DNA of 35,023 nucleotides, from contig JAJZIU010000006.1 in NCBI GenBank assembly GCA_021810455.1, forward strand, positions 1 through 35,023, written 5' to 3'. The DNA comes from Microcaldota archaeon (GTDB lineage Archaea; Micrarchaeota; Micrarchaeia; Micrarchaeales; CABMGC01). The notes beneath the pieces were generated by a model. It was not told where the DNA came from and made no database searches. It saw only the letters and a list, made by a program, of their open reading frames with translations. The translations under genes and the position numbers were made by a program. Within the stretch, counting starts at the first letter, position 1, and each line of letters begins with the position of its first letter. Below are positions 14,397 to 23,352 of the stretch, one piece after another.

Positions 14397-16889
14397 ATGG
14401 ACAAGAGGATTGAAGCTATACAAAATATAGATATGAAAGACGTATGGCAAGGTAAAAAATCCGGAGTAGAAGAAAATGTAAAAATAAAGATAGTTCTTCC
14501 TCTGCTACAATCTCTCGGCTTCAACCCAGCAAAAGACATGGATTTTGAGCATTTTGTTGAAAACAAACGTGCTGATATAGCTATTCTAATTAATGGAAAG
14601 CCAAAAATAGTGGTAGAATGCAAGAGCCCCGAAAAGAATCTTGATGATGCTATAAGTCAGGCTCTCAATTACGCAATAAAGCAACAAATTCCCTACATTC
14701 TCCTTACAAATGGTATAGAGTTTAGACTATACAAACCATTCATCGAGAACCTTGTTAATCCAGAAGATAGATTGCTTGCAAAAGCTACGCTACAAACACT
14801 TGTAAAGGGATATCTAGATCTTTCAGATTGGATATCTCATGACAGTTTGACAAAAGATAGGATAGACAAGAAGGCCAAGAAAGTTATCGAAGAGCGTAGA
14901 GATGCAATAACTGCAAAGACGCTTATTGAAAATCTTAGAGAAGCTAAACAAATATTAATTGATGATGCCAAGACAAAAATATTACCTAAATTCAAATCTG
15001 ATACTACTTTCAGAGATCTAGTTGATAAATGGGTTAAGGACAGTGAACTTGACATTACAAAACCTGATAAATGGGTTGATATACTTGCTAATGAAATTGC
15101 TTACTCCTTCATAAACAAGCTCTATTTTTATAGGATTGCTGAAGACAAAAAGATAGTAGCACAAAAATTAAATAAACAAGCAATGAAAGGAATACCAAAA
15201 TGGCTTGGTTATGGAGATATGGTAAAACTGTCCTTTGCTGAAATAAGAAAGATTGATTATGCAGTAATATTTGACCACGACATCTTTGATATGATAGAAT
15301 TTGGTGAAAGAAACCTCAAGAAGATCGTAGATAGTTTATCAGAATATAACTTTGCTTCAATAAGTAGCGACATTATAGGTAAGATATACGAATATCATGT
15401 AACTAAAGATGAAAGGAAGAGACTGGGACAATTCTACACGCCATCTGAGGTAATTAATTATATATTTGATAACATTCCTCTAAAAGAATCAGACAAACTG
15501 ATAGACCCTGCTTGTGGTTCTGGGGGATTCTTAATAAGAGCTTATGATAGGTTTCTCAAAGTATCAAAAGACAAAAAGAAAAAGAATCTACATAAACAGA
15601 TTATAGAAAACAACTTATTTGGTTACGACATCAATCCTTTTGCTGTTCATATGACTGGTATGAATCTAGCTCTAAGAAACATAGAAGACAAAACAGACGT
15701 GATAAACGTAACAGAAAGAGACTCACTTACCAAGGACGCTAATTCTCAAAAGTTCGATATAATTATAGGCAATCCTCCTTATTTCAACCTTAATCAAGAT
15801 ATTATAAAGAAACAATATGCTGAGGAAGGCTTTGAAAAAATCTCATCAGGGGTAGTAAATATTGCTGCTCTATTTCTCAAAAAATATATTTCTCAGCTCG
15901 AACCAGCTGGATATCTTGGATTTGTTCTACCTAAGTCAATAACGTATACTGACTCTTGGGAAGGAATAAGAAAATATGTCTTGGAAGAAGCTGAAATAGT
16001 AAAGATATTTGATATCCACGAAGCGTTTGACGGGGTCTTGCTTGAAGAAGTTGTCCTTATAGTAAGGAAAAAACCATGCGACAAACTAAAACAAGTAGAA
16101 GTTACCTATATCAAATTGCCTTATACTAAAGACAATGAGACAGCCAAGCACATGGTTGATAGCTCTCTATTTAACAGTACTATGTTTCCAATCTATCTAT
16201 TTTCTAAAAACAAGGAGATATTTGACGCAATGAATAAAGACACAAAACTAGTGAATGATATTTCAGAACCTGTATTTAGGGGATCTCCAATTCAGAAGTT
16301 TGAATATTTATTTACAGATAAAAAAGTAACATCTGATGACCTGCCCATACTACGCGGTGCAAATATCGATCAATTTGCTCTAAAAGATAAGATTCAGTAT
16401 GTTAGTTGGAAGAGAACAGAATTTAAAGCGTATGAAAAGTCAATACGGCGATTACAAAAACCAAAGATAATGGGTCAACGACTTATTGCTCAAACAGGAA
16501 ATCATATGAAAATGATAGCGACTATTGATGAAAAGGGAGAATTTCTCGAAGTAGATACAATAAACAACGTTATACTAACTGACGATTCCTTTAATTTGAA
16601 ATATGTACTCGGAATAATCAATTCTAAACTCGCTTCTTACTACATGTATAATTTCATATTCAACAGAGCTGTAAGAACTGTTGATTTTGGTTATGTATCA
16701 AAACTACCAATAAAGATAATGCCTCACTCAAAACAGCAGAAAGTGATTGGTTTGGTTGATAAATTACTCAAAGAAGATGCAGATTCAAGTAATGCAAAAG
16801 ATCTTAGGGATAAAATAGACGAAGAAGTCTATGCAATCTATGGTATAAAGCCAAAAGAGATAGACATGATAGAAAGCAATTACAAGTAA
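14397..16889 (+). CDS. Type IIG-like restriction-methylation fusion protein
   Basis: This 830-aa protein joins an HsdR-type nuclease domain to an adenine methyltransferase. In the N-terminus, D60 in KRADIAI and E74-C-K76 in IVVECKSP form a PD-(D/E)XK site. The methyltransferase has LGQFYTPSEV (about 342-351), motif I DPACGSGGF (about 370) and motif IV GNPPYFN (about 457). The last 230 residues or so would be the target recognition domain. There is no helicase part, so this is not a type I HsdR. It should both cut and methylate at its site. It heads a three-gene AT-rich module, 8 bp before a Cas4-like nuclease. GGTTATAAATGG around the start may be its own promoter for a leaderless transcript. 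Confidence 0.85.
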   Translation: MDKRIEAIQNIDMKDVWQGKKSGVEENVKIKIVLPLLQSLGFNPAKDMDFEHFVENKRADIAILINGKPKIVVECKSPEKNLDDAISQALNYAIKQQIPYILLTNGIEFRLYKPFIENLVNPEDRLLAKATLQTLVKGYLDLSDWISHDSLTKDRIDKKAKKVIEERRDAITAKTLIENLREAKQILIDDAKTKILPKFKSDTTFRDLVDKWVKDSELDITKPDKWVDILANEIAYSFINKLYFYRIAEDKKIVAQKLNKQAMKGIPKWLGYGDMVKLSFAEIRKIDYAVIFDHDIFDMIEFGERNLKKIVDSLSEYNFASISSDIIGKIYEYHVTKDERKRLGQFYTPSEVINYIFDNIPLKESDKLIDPACGSGGFLIRAYDRFLKVSKDKKKKNLHKQIIENNLFGYDINPFAVHMTGMNLALRNIEDKTDVINVTERDSLTKDANSQKFDIIIGNPPYFNLNQDIIKKQYAEEGFEKISSGVVNIAALFLKKYISQLEPAGYLGFVLPKSITYTDSWEGIRKYVLEEAEIVKIFDIHEAFDGVLLEEVVLIVRKKPCDKLKQVEVTYIKLPYTKDNETAKHMVDSSLFNSTMFPIYLFSKNKEIFDAMNKDTKLVNDISEPVFRGSPIQKFEYLFTDKKVTSDDLPILRGANIDQFALKDKIQYVSWKRTEFKAYEKSIRRLQKPKIMGQRLIAQTGNHMKMIATIDEKGEFLEVDTINNVILTDDSFNLKYVLGIINSKLASYYMYNFIFNRAVRTVDFGYVSKLPIKIMPHSKQQKVIGLVDKLLKEDADSSNAKDLRDKIDEEVYAIYGIKPKEIDMIESNYK

Positions 16890-16897
16890 GTGGTGGC

Positions 16898-17593
16898 ATG
16901 CGTATCTCAGCAAAGGATTTAGGTTGGCTTGCAGTTGATGATTTCTGTCATAAATGTTTCTGGATAGAACGTCACACTAAAGGCCTTCCTTATCAGATAG
17001 GCTTTCCTGACATCTTTTTCTCTATTTATGCTTATACCGAGAATATAGTCGAAAGATATGTCCGAAAGAACGAAGAACTACCTAAATGGACGGATGTTAT
17101 TGGATACATAAAACGTATAGTAACTGTAAAATCTTCTAAGTTTAAAACAGAAAAAGAAAACATAACGCTAAGTGGAATACTTGATCTATTATTCAAAAGA
17201 CGCAATGGCGATTTCATTATAGTGGATTACAAAACAGCTAAATATACTGACAATCAAGACCAGCTTATGCCTATTTATCAAATTCAACATAATGGTTATG
17301 CTTATATTGCAGAAGCAATAGGCTACAAACCCGTAAAAGACCTATACTTAGTGCATTTCGAATCTCCTCACAAGGAAATGTACGAAGCAATAACTGACGG
17401 ATATACTAACGGAAATGGGTTTGAAATGCCATTTAAGCCTAAAATTCATAAGACTAAGAGAGATAATAAAGATATAGACCGATTACTCGAGAAGGCAAGC
17501 AATATATACGAGCAAGGAAATGCACCAGAAGGACTAGTGGAATGTAAAGATTGTAAAAGACTTGAGAATCCAATTAAAATAGCTAGTATTTGA
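16898..17593 (+). CDS. Cas4-like PD-(D/E)XK nuclease with two cysteine pairs
   Basis: This 231-aa protein has a RecB/Cas4-type core: D96 in LSGILDLLFK, D110-Y-K112 in IIVDYKTAK, then QIQHNGYAYIAEA at the Q/Y helix of the RecB family. C17 and C20 (FCHKCF) near the N-terminus and C216 and C219 (ECKDCK) near the C-terminus could together hold an Fe-S cluster or zinc, as in Cas4 and AddB, although Cas4 usually splits its cysteines one plus three. No CRISPR array or cas gene is nearby. The ATG follows GGTGG. It sits 8 bp after the type IIG gene and 4 bp before a protein of unknown function, which points to joint action in defence. Confidence 0.78.
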   Translation: MRISAKDLGWLAVDDFCHKCFWIERHTKGLPYQIGFPDIFFSIYAYTENIVERYVRKNEELPKWTDVIGYIKRIVTVKSSKFKTEKENITLSGILDLLFKRRNGDFIIVDYKTAKYTDNQDQLMPIYQIQHNGYAYIAEAIGYKPVKDLYLVHFESPHKEMYEAITDGYTNGNGFEMPFKPKIHKTKRDNKDIDRLLEKASNIYEQGNAPEGLVECKDCKRLENPIKIASI

Positions 17594-17597
17594 TTTA

Positions 17598-18407
17598 ATG
17601 GCAACTCAAATAAACTTCGATAAAGAAAAATTAGATATAGAACAAAGTTTTACTTTAGTTTATTCTGGACCTTCTTTCGAAGAAGGAATAAAAGTAGATA
17701 GATTAATTGAAAATCTTAAGTCAATAGAAGAATTAGTTTATGTAATAACTGATGTTAATTCTGAATATCAAAGTGGGTATAATAAAAAAGACGAAATCAA
17801 ACATATAAAAATAATTCCCAGAGCGGGAAGTATAGAAGAAGAAATATTAATCATGTTCTCAAAACCTGAAGTCAGAGATCTTGTTTTTAATATATTTCTA
17901 AACATATTCTTTTATCTATTGGGTAAAAAAGATAATAAAAACGATGCTAAAAATACTGATAAAAAGTTAGACAAGATAGAAGCAAAAATTGAAGAGTTAA
18001 TTGCAAGAGATCAGAGCAAAAATATCAAAAATCTTTACGTACCTTTAGAAAAAAGTGAGGATAAACTTAGTATAATGGGAGACAATAAAACCGAATTAGA
18101 AATAGGATATAACCAAATTGAGGTTCTTGATAATTCAATTAAAAAGGTCGAGTATGATCTAAAAGTTGAAGAAACCACAGAGGAGCTTAATGGGCGTATA
18201 TCTGCAATAAATATAGACACCAACTATCTAAAATTTCATGTAAATGGGATGGAATATGCATACCAACTTTATTCTGATAAACCCACAGCTGAGTTATTAC
18301 AAGTAATTGCTGTGGAGATTAGAGCAAAAGTAAAAGTAAGAAAAATAAAAAATAAAATCAAAAATTTCTATTTAATAGATTATAAAAATCTTCAAAAAAA
18401 ACTCTAG
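17598..18407 (+). CDS. Defence-module protein of unknown function with possible membrane segment
   Basis: In this 269-aa protein the first 95 residues (FTLVYSGP, then KVDRLIENLKSIEELVYV, then IIPRAGSIEEEILIMF) resemble a widespread uncharacterised bacterial family (possibly DUF7946) that opens with a strand, a helix and a GSxE strand; this is memory-based. A hydrophobic helix (about 97-110, LVFNIFLNIFFYLLG) follows, then a charged helix likely to form a coiled coil, then a C-terminal beta-rich part that may be a small barrel. The DNA is very AT-rich. It is the last gene of the three-gene module with only 4 bp to the nuclease gene. A sensor or membrane-acting effector would fit, but nothing proves it. 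Confidence 0.65.
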   Translation: MATQINFDKEKLDIEQSFTLVYSGPSFEEGIKVDRLIENLKSIEELVYVITDVNSEYQSGYNKKDEIKHIKIIPRAGSIEEEILIMFSKPEVRDLVFNIFLNIFFYLLGKKDNKNDAKNTDKKLDKIEAKIEELIARDQSKNIKNLYVPLEKSEDKLSIMGDNKTELEIGYNQIEVLDNSIKKVEYDLKVEETTEELNGRISAINIDTNYLKFHVNGMEYAYQLYSDKPTAELLQVIAVEIRAKVKVRKIKNKIKNFYLIDYKNLQKKL

Positions 18408-18555
18408 GACCACCATCCTATTCCATATTCTTCCACGTGATTTTTACTGCACCTATTAAATAGTGGCCAATATAATACAAGAAACTGATTCATGCCTGCG
18501 ATAGCTGCGGAAATAAATAAAATACACAGGAAAGCTAAACAGCGAGTAAATACAT
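18408..18555. other. Gene-free stretch after the defence-like module
   Basis: AT-rich sequence with no supportable gene. With the decayed gene at 18556-18920 it makes up most of a 650-bp region without an intact gene, as often seen at the edge of an acquired island. Confidence 0.4.
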
Positions 18556-18920
18556 TTCAATTACTTTTTTTATTTGCCTTTTCCTTAAATATCTCCTGTA
18601 TTACTTGCAATAGTTTTTGACTACTTCTGGGTCTCTAAGGGACTCTGTTATTGCATCCTTAACATCGACCTCATAACTCTAAGCTATAGTTAAACTCAAA
18701 GGATATCCATATGGGTGACATAATTTGTTGCCTGCTTCATTCTCCTTATCACATCTTTTACATTTCTGGCCCTTAGTTTCGTTACTACAATTTGCTCAGG
18801 CACTTTGCCTCTTGAGCTTATGCAATGTGCTCTGATATCTAATTCAAACAGATGGATGTATGTACTCCAAAGCAGGACTGGTTTTGGTGCAGGGTCTATC
18901 TGTCTAAGAGTAACCACCAT
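18556..18920 (-). pseudogene. Decayed gene fragment
   Basis: On the minus strand an ORF from 18920 encodes 74 residues (MVVTLRQIDPAPKPVLLWST...) and stops at 18696. After it, coding-like peptides appear in shifted frames: EVDVKDAITESLRDPEVVKN, then VIQEIFKEKANKKSN before a stop at 18556. Read together they look like one small protein interrupted by at least two frameshifts or a stop. The original function is not recognisable. It could instead be a short real gene of 74 aa followed by unrelated sequence. Confidence 0.4.
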
Positions 18921-19056
18921 GTGATGCTCTTTCTAACTAGTGCAATTATACGATTTTTAGCTGCTTTTGCACGGCAACTTGAAATGGTAAGTTAACCGTC
19001 TTTTACGCGAAGCTCTTTTGCATAAGTTTAAATAGGTTAACTTTGTAGGGGTATTG

Positions 19057-20268
19057 ATGGTGGAAATGGGAAGTTTGTCAAAGTTAGCTCCATATTGGTT
19101 TCTTTTGTTTACTATAGGATTCGGATGGTTCGTGCTCGCGCCTCTTGTTCCTGCGCTTACGCAGGCTCTTGGTGTCGGTACGGCTCCGATACTTCTAATC
19201 GTGTCAACATACGGCTACACGATGGTCGTACTCGGTCTTCTCGCAGGATGGATATCCGCGAAGTTCACTGTTAAGAGTGCACTCTATTCAGCAGCAATAA
19301 TCTCAGTTATAGGATTGTTCGGAAGGGCGATATCATCGAACTATATTTCATTTCTGATTACTGGTGTAATAGCAGCAATTGCTTATCCGCTTGCCATGGC
19401 ACCCGTTGGTAGCGTATCAGAATCTATTTCAAAGGAAAGGTCTCACACGATAATAGGGGTTAGCGTAGGTCTTCTGTTTCTTGGAATGGCGTTCGGCGCG
19501 TTTGTCGGACCTGGACTCTTCTCAAGCATAGGACTTTATGGCACTCTGTGGATTACCGTAATACTGTCAATACTCGCTGCAATATGGATTGCATTCGGCA
19601 TAAGGGACTACCCTGTCAACTACAAGGGAAGATCATTGAAGGGTGTGTTCAAGGTTGGTATGATAAAGAACTGGTACGTCGGATTGTCAATATCCGCAAT
19701 GTCCGTAATGTTCGGTGGCATAGCATCAACTGTGCTGTTGCTCAACCACTTTGAGTTTGCAACGGCTCTTGCTTACGGCGGACTGTTCGGTGGTCTTGCA
19801 TTTTTGGGTTCTGCCCTAGGCGCTATAATACTGCCTTCATTGTTCGAACAGTACAAGATGTTCAGAACGGGCTTGGTGATAACCGGTGTGCTCATGTTCG
19901 TCTTCGTTGCAGTTATGGCGTTCAGCCTCTCATACACAACGATGCTACTGCTGATGGCCATAGGATTCTTCTTCTTTGGCTTTTTCGGCAACGCGTACTG
20001 GTCAATGGCAATGACGTCAACTACGAACTACGTTTCGGATCCCGCACAGGCAGGATTTGCAACGTCAATGTTCAGCGTGTTGACAAACCTTGGCGTAGCT
20101 TTCGTACCTGTGTTCCTCGGGCCTGCATTCTCAAGCATGACTACCATCGGCATTGGCGTGTTTGTTGTACTATTGATAGAGTTCGTGTCAATGATACTTG
20201 CACCTACTCTAATGGTAAGGAAGGCAAAGGCACCTGCTGCAAAAGCAACTACAAGAAGGAGAAGGTAA
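19057..20268 (+). CDS. Major facilitator superfamily transporter
   Basis: This 403-aa protein has about twelve membrane helices. The first half includes GFGWFVLAPLVPALTQ and a loop after helix 2 (LAGWISAKFTVKSA) at the position of the MFS signature; the second half begins near KNWYVGLSISAM. The C-terminus is short and basic (TTRRRR). The substrate is unknown; NarK-like or organic-anion carriers are possible. The track begins at TTG 19054, but ATG 19057 is preferred. GTTTAAATAGG at about 19025-19035 is a TATA box placing transcription start almost at the ATG. It converges with aroE, 6 bp away. GC content is higher than in the preceding module, as in the rest of the chromosome. Confidence 0.83.
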   Translation: MVEMGSLSKLAPYWFLLFTIGFGWFVLAPLVPALTQALGVGTAPILLIVSTYGYTMVVLGLLAGWISAKFTVKSALYSAAIISVIGLFGRAISSNYISFLITGVIAAIAYPLAMAPVGSVSESISKERSHTIIGVSVGLLFLGMAFGAFVGPGLFSSIGLYGTLWITVILSILAAIWIAFGIRDYPVNYKGRSLKGVFKVGMIKNWYVGLSISAMSVMFGGIASTVLLLNHFEFATALAYGGLFGGLAFLGSALGAIILPSLFEQYKMFRTGLVITGVLMFVFVAVMAFSLSYTTMLLLMAIGFFFFGFFGNAYWSMAMTSTTNYVSDPAQAGFATSMFSVLTNLGVAFVPVFLGPAFSSMTTIGIGVFVVLLIEFVSMILAPTLMVRKAKAPAAKATTRRRR

Positions 20269-20274
20269 ATCCTT

Positions 20275-21144
20275 CTACCTTCTTTCTTTTATTTTTTCCA
20301 ACTCGTTTAGCGCAGCCTTTTTCATAATGTTGTAATCGGTGCTCTTTCCAGTGAATAATTTGAAGGCAACAACTCCCTGGTTTACAAGCAGTTCAAGCCC
20401 GTTGATCGTATCGCATCCTGCAAGTCTTGCTTCTTTTAACAATCTGCTTTCGAAAGGAACATAATTCGCGTCAAACACTGTCATTTTCCTGTTCAGCATA
20501 CTCCTTGGTATTGGTGTTCTTGTGCTGTTCTCAAGCGTTATGTTCGTCGCGTTTATTACGAATCTTGATTCCTTCACAGATCTCTCCATCTCCCTGCTTC
20601 CTAACATGCACGAATCCATGACTGCATTTGGGTAATATCTGCTTGCGTTGTTTTGAAGTTTCTTTGCATTATTCATGGTTCTGTTGATAATGTGTATGCG
20701 TGCCCTTGGATTGTAATTAAGTATTGCAAATACGAAAGCCCTGGCAGCTCCCCCTGCTCCTACAACCGCATAAGGTCCTGTTTTTGCATTAACCTTCCTC
20801 ACTGTTTTCAGAAAACCCGGAGAGTCCGAATTGTAACCCATCAGCTTCCCGTTTTTGTTTACTATCGTGTTTACTGCTTCAATCTCTTCTGCGAATTTGT
20901 CTACATTGTCCACGTATCGGTGCGCTTCCTCCTTGTGCGGACTTGTGAGCGTCAGTCCGCTTATTCCAAAAGCCTTCATTCCTTCTATAGCTTCCATGAG
21001 TTTGTCCTTTGGCACGTCAAACGCAAGGAACACTGCATTTATGCCCTCCTTTTCAAACGCTGCATTGTGTATTGCTGGCGACAGTGAGTGGTGCGCAGGC
21101 ATTCCTATTATGGCGAAAAGCTTTGTCCTGTTGCCGACTTTCAT
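20275..21144 (-). CDS. aroE: Shikimate dehydrogenase
   Basis: This 289-aa protein reduces 3-dehydroshikimate to shikimate with NADPH in aromatic amino acid synthesis. HHSLSPAIHN (18-27) binds the substrate, K71 in SPHK is the catalytic lysine (the family usually has IPHK), YNSDSPGF contains the partner D107 (usually YNTDGxG) and VVGAGGAARA is the NADPH loop. The C-terminal NGLELLVNQG block is also conserved. Length is normal. The gene overlaps the upstream FAD oxidoreductase by ATGA (21141-21144), so they are cotranscribed. No other aromatic pathway genes are in view. Confidence 0.92.
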   Translation of the reverse strand: MKVGNRTKLFAIIGMPAHHSLSPAIHNAAFEKEGINAVFLAFDVPKDKLMEAIEGMKAFGISGLTLTSPHKEEAHRYVDNVDKFAEEIEAVNTIVNKNGKLMGYNSDSPGFLKTVRKVNAKTGPYAVVGAGGAARAFVFAILNYNPRARIHIINRTMNNAKKLQNNASRYYPNAVMDSCMLGSREMERSVKESRFVINATNITLENSTRTPIPRSMLNRKMTVFDANYVPFESRLLKEARLAGCDTINGLELLVNQGVVAFKLFTGKSTDYNIMKKAALNELEKIKERR

Positions 21145-22454
21145 ATAATCGCACCTTGCGAACTCAGCCTTTTTTGAAGCTCCTTCACATCAACTTCCTT
21201 CGCCTTGCAACTGTTTCTTATCATTAGAAGAGACGCTGTTGCAGCAGCCTGACCCATAGCCATAGCTGTGCCTGTTACTCTTGCACTCGCCTGAGCCTCG
21301 AACTCTGCGCTTAGACATCTTCCTACAACAAAAAGATTGTCAACATCCCTGACAACTATCGCGCCATATGGTATATGATACCATGAACCGTCACCTCCGT
21401 TGAGATGCTGGTAAACTACTCCCTTATCTGGATCGTGTACTTCTATAGGATGGCCGCACCTTGCTATCGCATCATCAAATCTTTTATTTTCCATCACGTC
21501 GCTCTTTTTCAGCACATACTCTCCAACTGCTCTTCTTGTTTCCCTAAGGCCTATGTACGGAGACGAATCGATCAGATACGCGTTTTCGAAACCAGGTATG
21601 TTCCTCGTTAAGAATTCCACAGAAGAAATCACCTGATCTCGTGCATCCTCCATCGCTTCAGCAATCAACTTTCCAGATGTAAAGTCACTTATGTCAACAT
21701 GTGTCGCATTGCACACGAACTCTCCCTTCCTGCTTGTGTTGAAAAGAAACTCGCTGTTGGCGTGCGGAAGATACAGATTGTGCTCCTCTTTTGCTTTTTT
21801 TACCAAAGGATCCTTTACCCTTATCCTTGTAAGCTTGTTGTTAAGCAATACGACACCCAATACATCCTGATGCGTGTTTGCATACTCTATTACTTTTTCC
21901 TCGTTTATGTTCGCCAGTCTGAATGGAACAGTCGCTTCCTGATGCACCCCGTTTCCTTCCATTCCCATCATGGTTTTCAATCCGATCAACTGGGCCGTAT
22001 CAGCATCTCCTGAAGAATCAATGAACGCCTTTGCATCAATCCTTCTCTGCCCGTCCTTTCCCGTTGTAATTATGCTCATTACCTTGCTTTCAGCCTTTTC
22101 TATCCCACTAACCAGTGTGTTAAGGTACACGTCTATGCCCAGCTCCTTTGCTGTTCTTCCAAGCATGTCCTTCATTTCCTCAGGTCTGAATGGCACAAAG
22201 TTTCCTACTTGGCCATTCGTGCCATTGTAACGTTTCAACCTTTCTATAACCTCATCAGCTACTCCTCCGACTATTTTCTGGGAGCCGTCATACGTGTACA
22301 CTCCAAGTATCGAAAGCACATAGCCATTGGTCCAGTTTCCTCCAAGCGAAGAGTGCCTCTCTACTATCGCGGTTTTCAATCCGTTCTTCGCAGAAGTAAA
22401 TGCGGCACCTATTCCTGCAGGTCCCCCTCCGATAACCAAAACGTCATATTTCAT
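21141..22454 (-). CDS. FAD-dependent oxidoreductase (FAD_oxidored/BaiN-like class)
   Basis: This 437-aa protein starts MKYDVLVIGGGPAGIGAAF, a dinucleotide-binding motif for FAD, followed by the acidic end of strand two (AIVERHSSLGG). FIDSSGDADTAQLIG and the late block LFVVGRCLSAEFEAQASARV, then GTAMAMGQAA, match the FAD_oxidored family. Members act on varied small molecules and the substrate is unknown. Translational overlap with aroE suggests a shared pathway or merely compact genome layout. It has about 80 bp of upstream sequence before the hydrolase gene with an A/T-rich run that may carry its promoter. Confidence 0.83.
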   Translation of the reverse strand: MKYDVLVIGGGPAGIGAAFTSAKNGLKTAIVERHSSLGGNWTNGYVLSILGVYTYDGSQKIVGGVADEVIERLKRYNGTNGQVGNFVPFRPEEMKDMLGRTAKELGIDVYLNTLVSGIEKAESKVMSIITTGKDGQRRIDAKAFIDSSGDADTAQLIGLKTMMGMEGNGVHQEATVPFRLANINEEKVIEYANTHQDVLGVVLLNNKLTRIRVKDPLVKKAKEEHNLYLPHANSEFLFNTSRKGEFVCNATHVDISDFTSGKLIAEAMEDARDQVISSVEFLTRNIPGFENAYLIDSSPYIGLRETRRAVGEYVLKKSDVMENKRFDDAIARCGHPIEVHDPDKGVVYQHLNGGDGSWYHIPYGAIVVRDVDNLFVVGRCLSAEFEAQASARVTGTAMAMGQAAATASLLMIRNSCKAKEVDVKELQKRLSSQGAII

Positions 22455-22534
22455 TTTCCCACTAACTCTGCTTGAATATTAAAAATTATAAATGCATAGC
22501 GGAAAAATTCCTTTCTTTAAGGTAAAATATAAAG

Positions 22535-23344
22535 TCATGCTTGTGCTTTCTTCAATCCAAGCCACTTCATGAAGTCTTTAACTGCAGGTACCGCAACAGA
22601 TCTATGGTCTTCATTTTCGTATATCCTTATTTTAACTTCATTTGTTTTTTCCGGAAACATCCTAATTATTTTTTCATAATACGTTATCGAGTTTTTGTAG
22701 TTTATCGAAGCGTCCTCTGTGCCATGGGCGACGAACAGCCTTGCCCTTTCTAGATACTTGATGTTTGATAATGGTGCAAGTGAATCTTTGTCTTGCAGAT
22801 GCCTTACCCATTCCTTTCTGGTTATCCCTCTGTAAAGATGTATGTACCCGTTCTGTTTCATTGCGTTCATGAAGTCTTCCGTGCTCTCTTCATTGTTCCT
22901 TGTTTTGTAGCTTCCTGTGTTGAGTGCAGGGCATACTATTCCCAATTCTTTTATGGTATTGTCGAATTTCGGTAGCAATGGTATGTACCTCCCCCCGAAA
23001 CTTTTTCCGATGAACACTATGCGTTTGTACTTCATTCTTTTTTTCACATGTCCGTAGTAGTTTGTACCAACTGTGCCATTTTTGAATTCCCTATTCAGCG
23101 TTGTGAAAGTGATCACGCAATTTTTTGGAGTGAATGTGCCATCGCTCCTTGCAAAACCTATGTAATCCGGTGCGAACATGTCGCACCTGTACTTCATTAT
23201 TTCATCTGCCTCTCGCATGTTTCCTGTATCCTGATTCGTTGGCGCTCCGCCTGCGTATATTATCAGTGTGTGATTTTTTCTGTCGTTTGAATAAAACATT
23301 CCACCTATTGTTTTTACTCTTAGGAATTGGCTCTTATAATCCAT
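22535..23344 (-). CDS. Alpha/beta hydrolase
   Basis: In this 269-aa protein the nucleophile elbow is GKSFGG with S115, the acid is probably D211 in HGTEDASIN and the base H247 in ENEDHRS, all in the right order and spacing for an alpha/beta hydrolase of the dienelactone hydrolase or esterase/peptidase type. There is no signal peptide, so it should be cytoplasmic. The substrate is unknown. It lies 8 bp after the end of the frameshifted gene upstream on the same strand, so the two may have formed an operon. Confidence 0.8.
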   Translation of the reverse strand: MDYKSQFLRVKTIGGMFYSNDRKNHTLIIYAGGAPTNQDTGNMREADEIMKYRCDMFAPDYIGFARSDGTFTPKNCVITFTTLNREFKNGTVGTNYYGHVKKRMKYKRIVFIGKSFGGRYIPLLPKFDNTIKELGIVCPALNTGSYKTRNNEESTEDFMNAMKQNGYIHLYRGITRKEWVRHLQDKDSLAPLSNIKYLERARLFVAHGTEDASINYKNSITYYEKIIRMFPEKTNEVKIRIYENEDHRSVAVPAVKDFMKWLGLKKAQA

Positions 23345-23352
23345 GCGCGCAC

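Noticed and set aside
14397-16889. Type I HsdR/HsdM or BREX PglX for the 830-aa protein
   Set aside because: There is no helicase domain and no separate specificity subunit, and the nuclease core is fused directly to the methyltransferase, which fits type IIG better.
20427-22475. Long plus-strand ORFs opposite aroE and the FAD oxidoreductase
   Set aside because: They are cysteine- and serine-rich antisense translations of well-identified genes.
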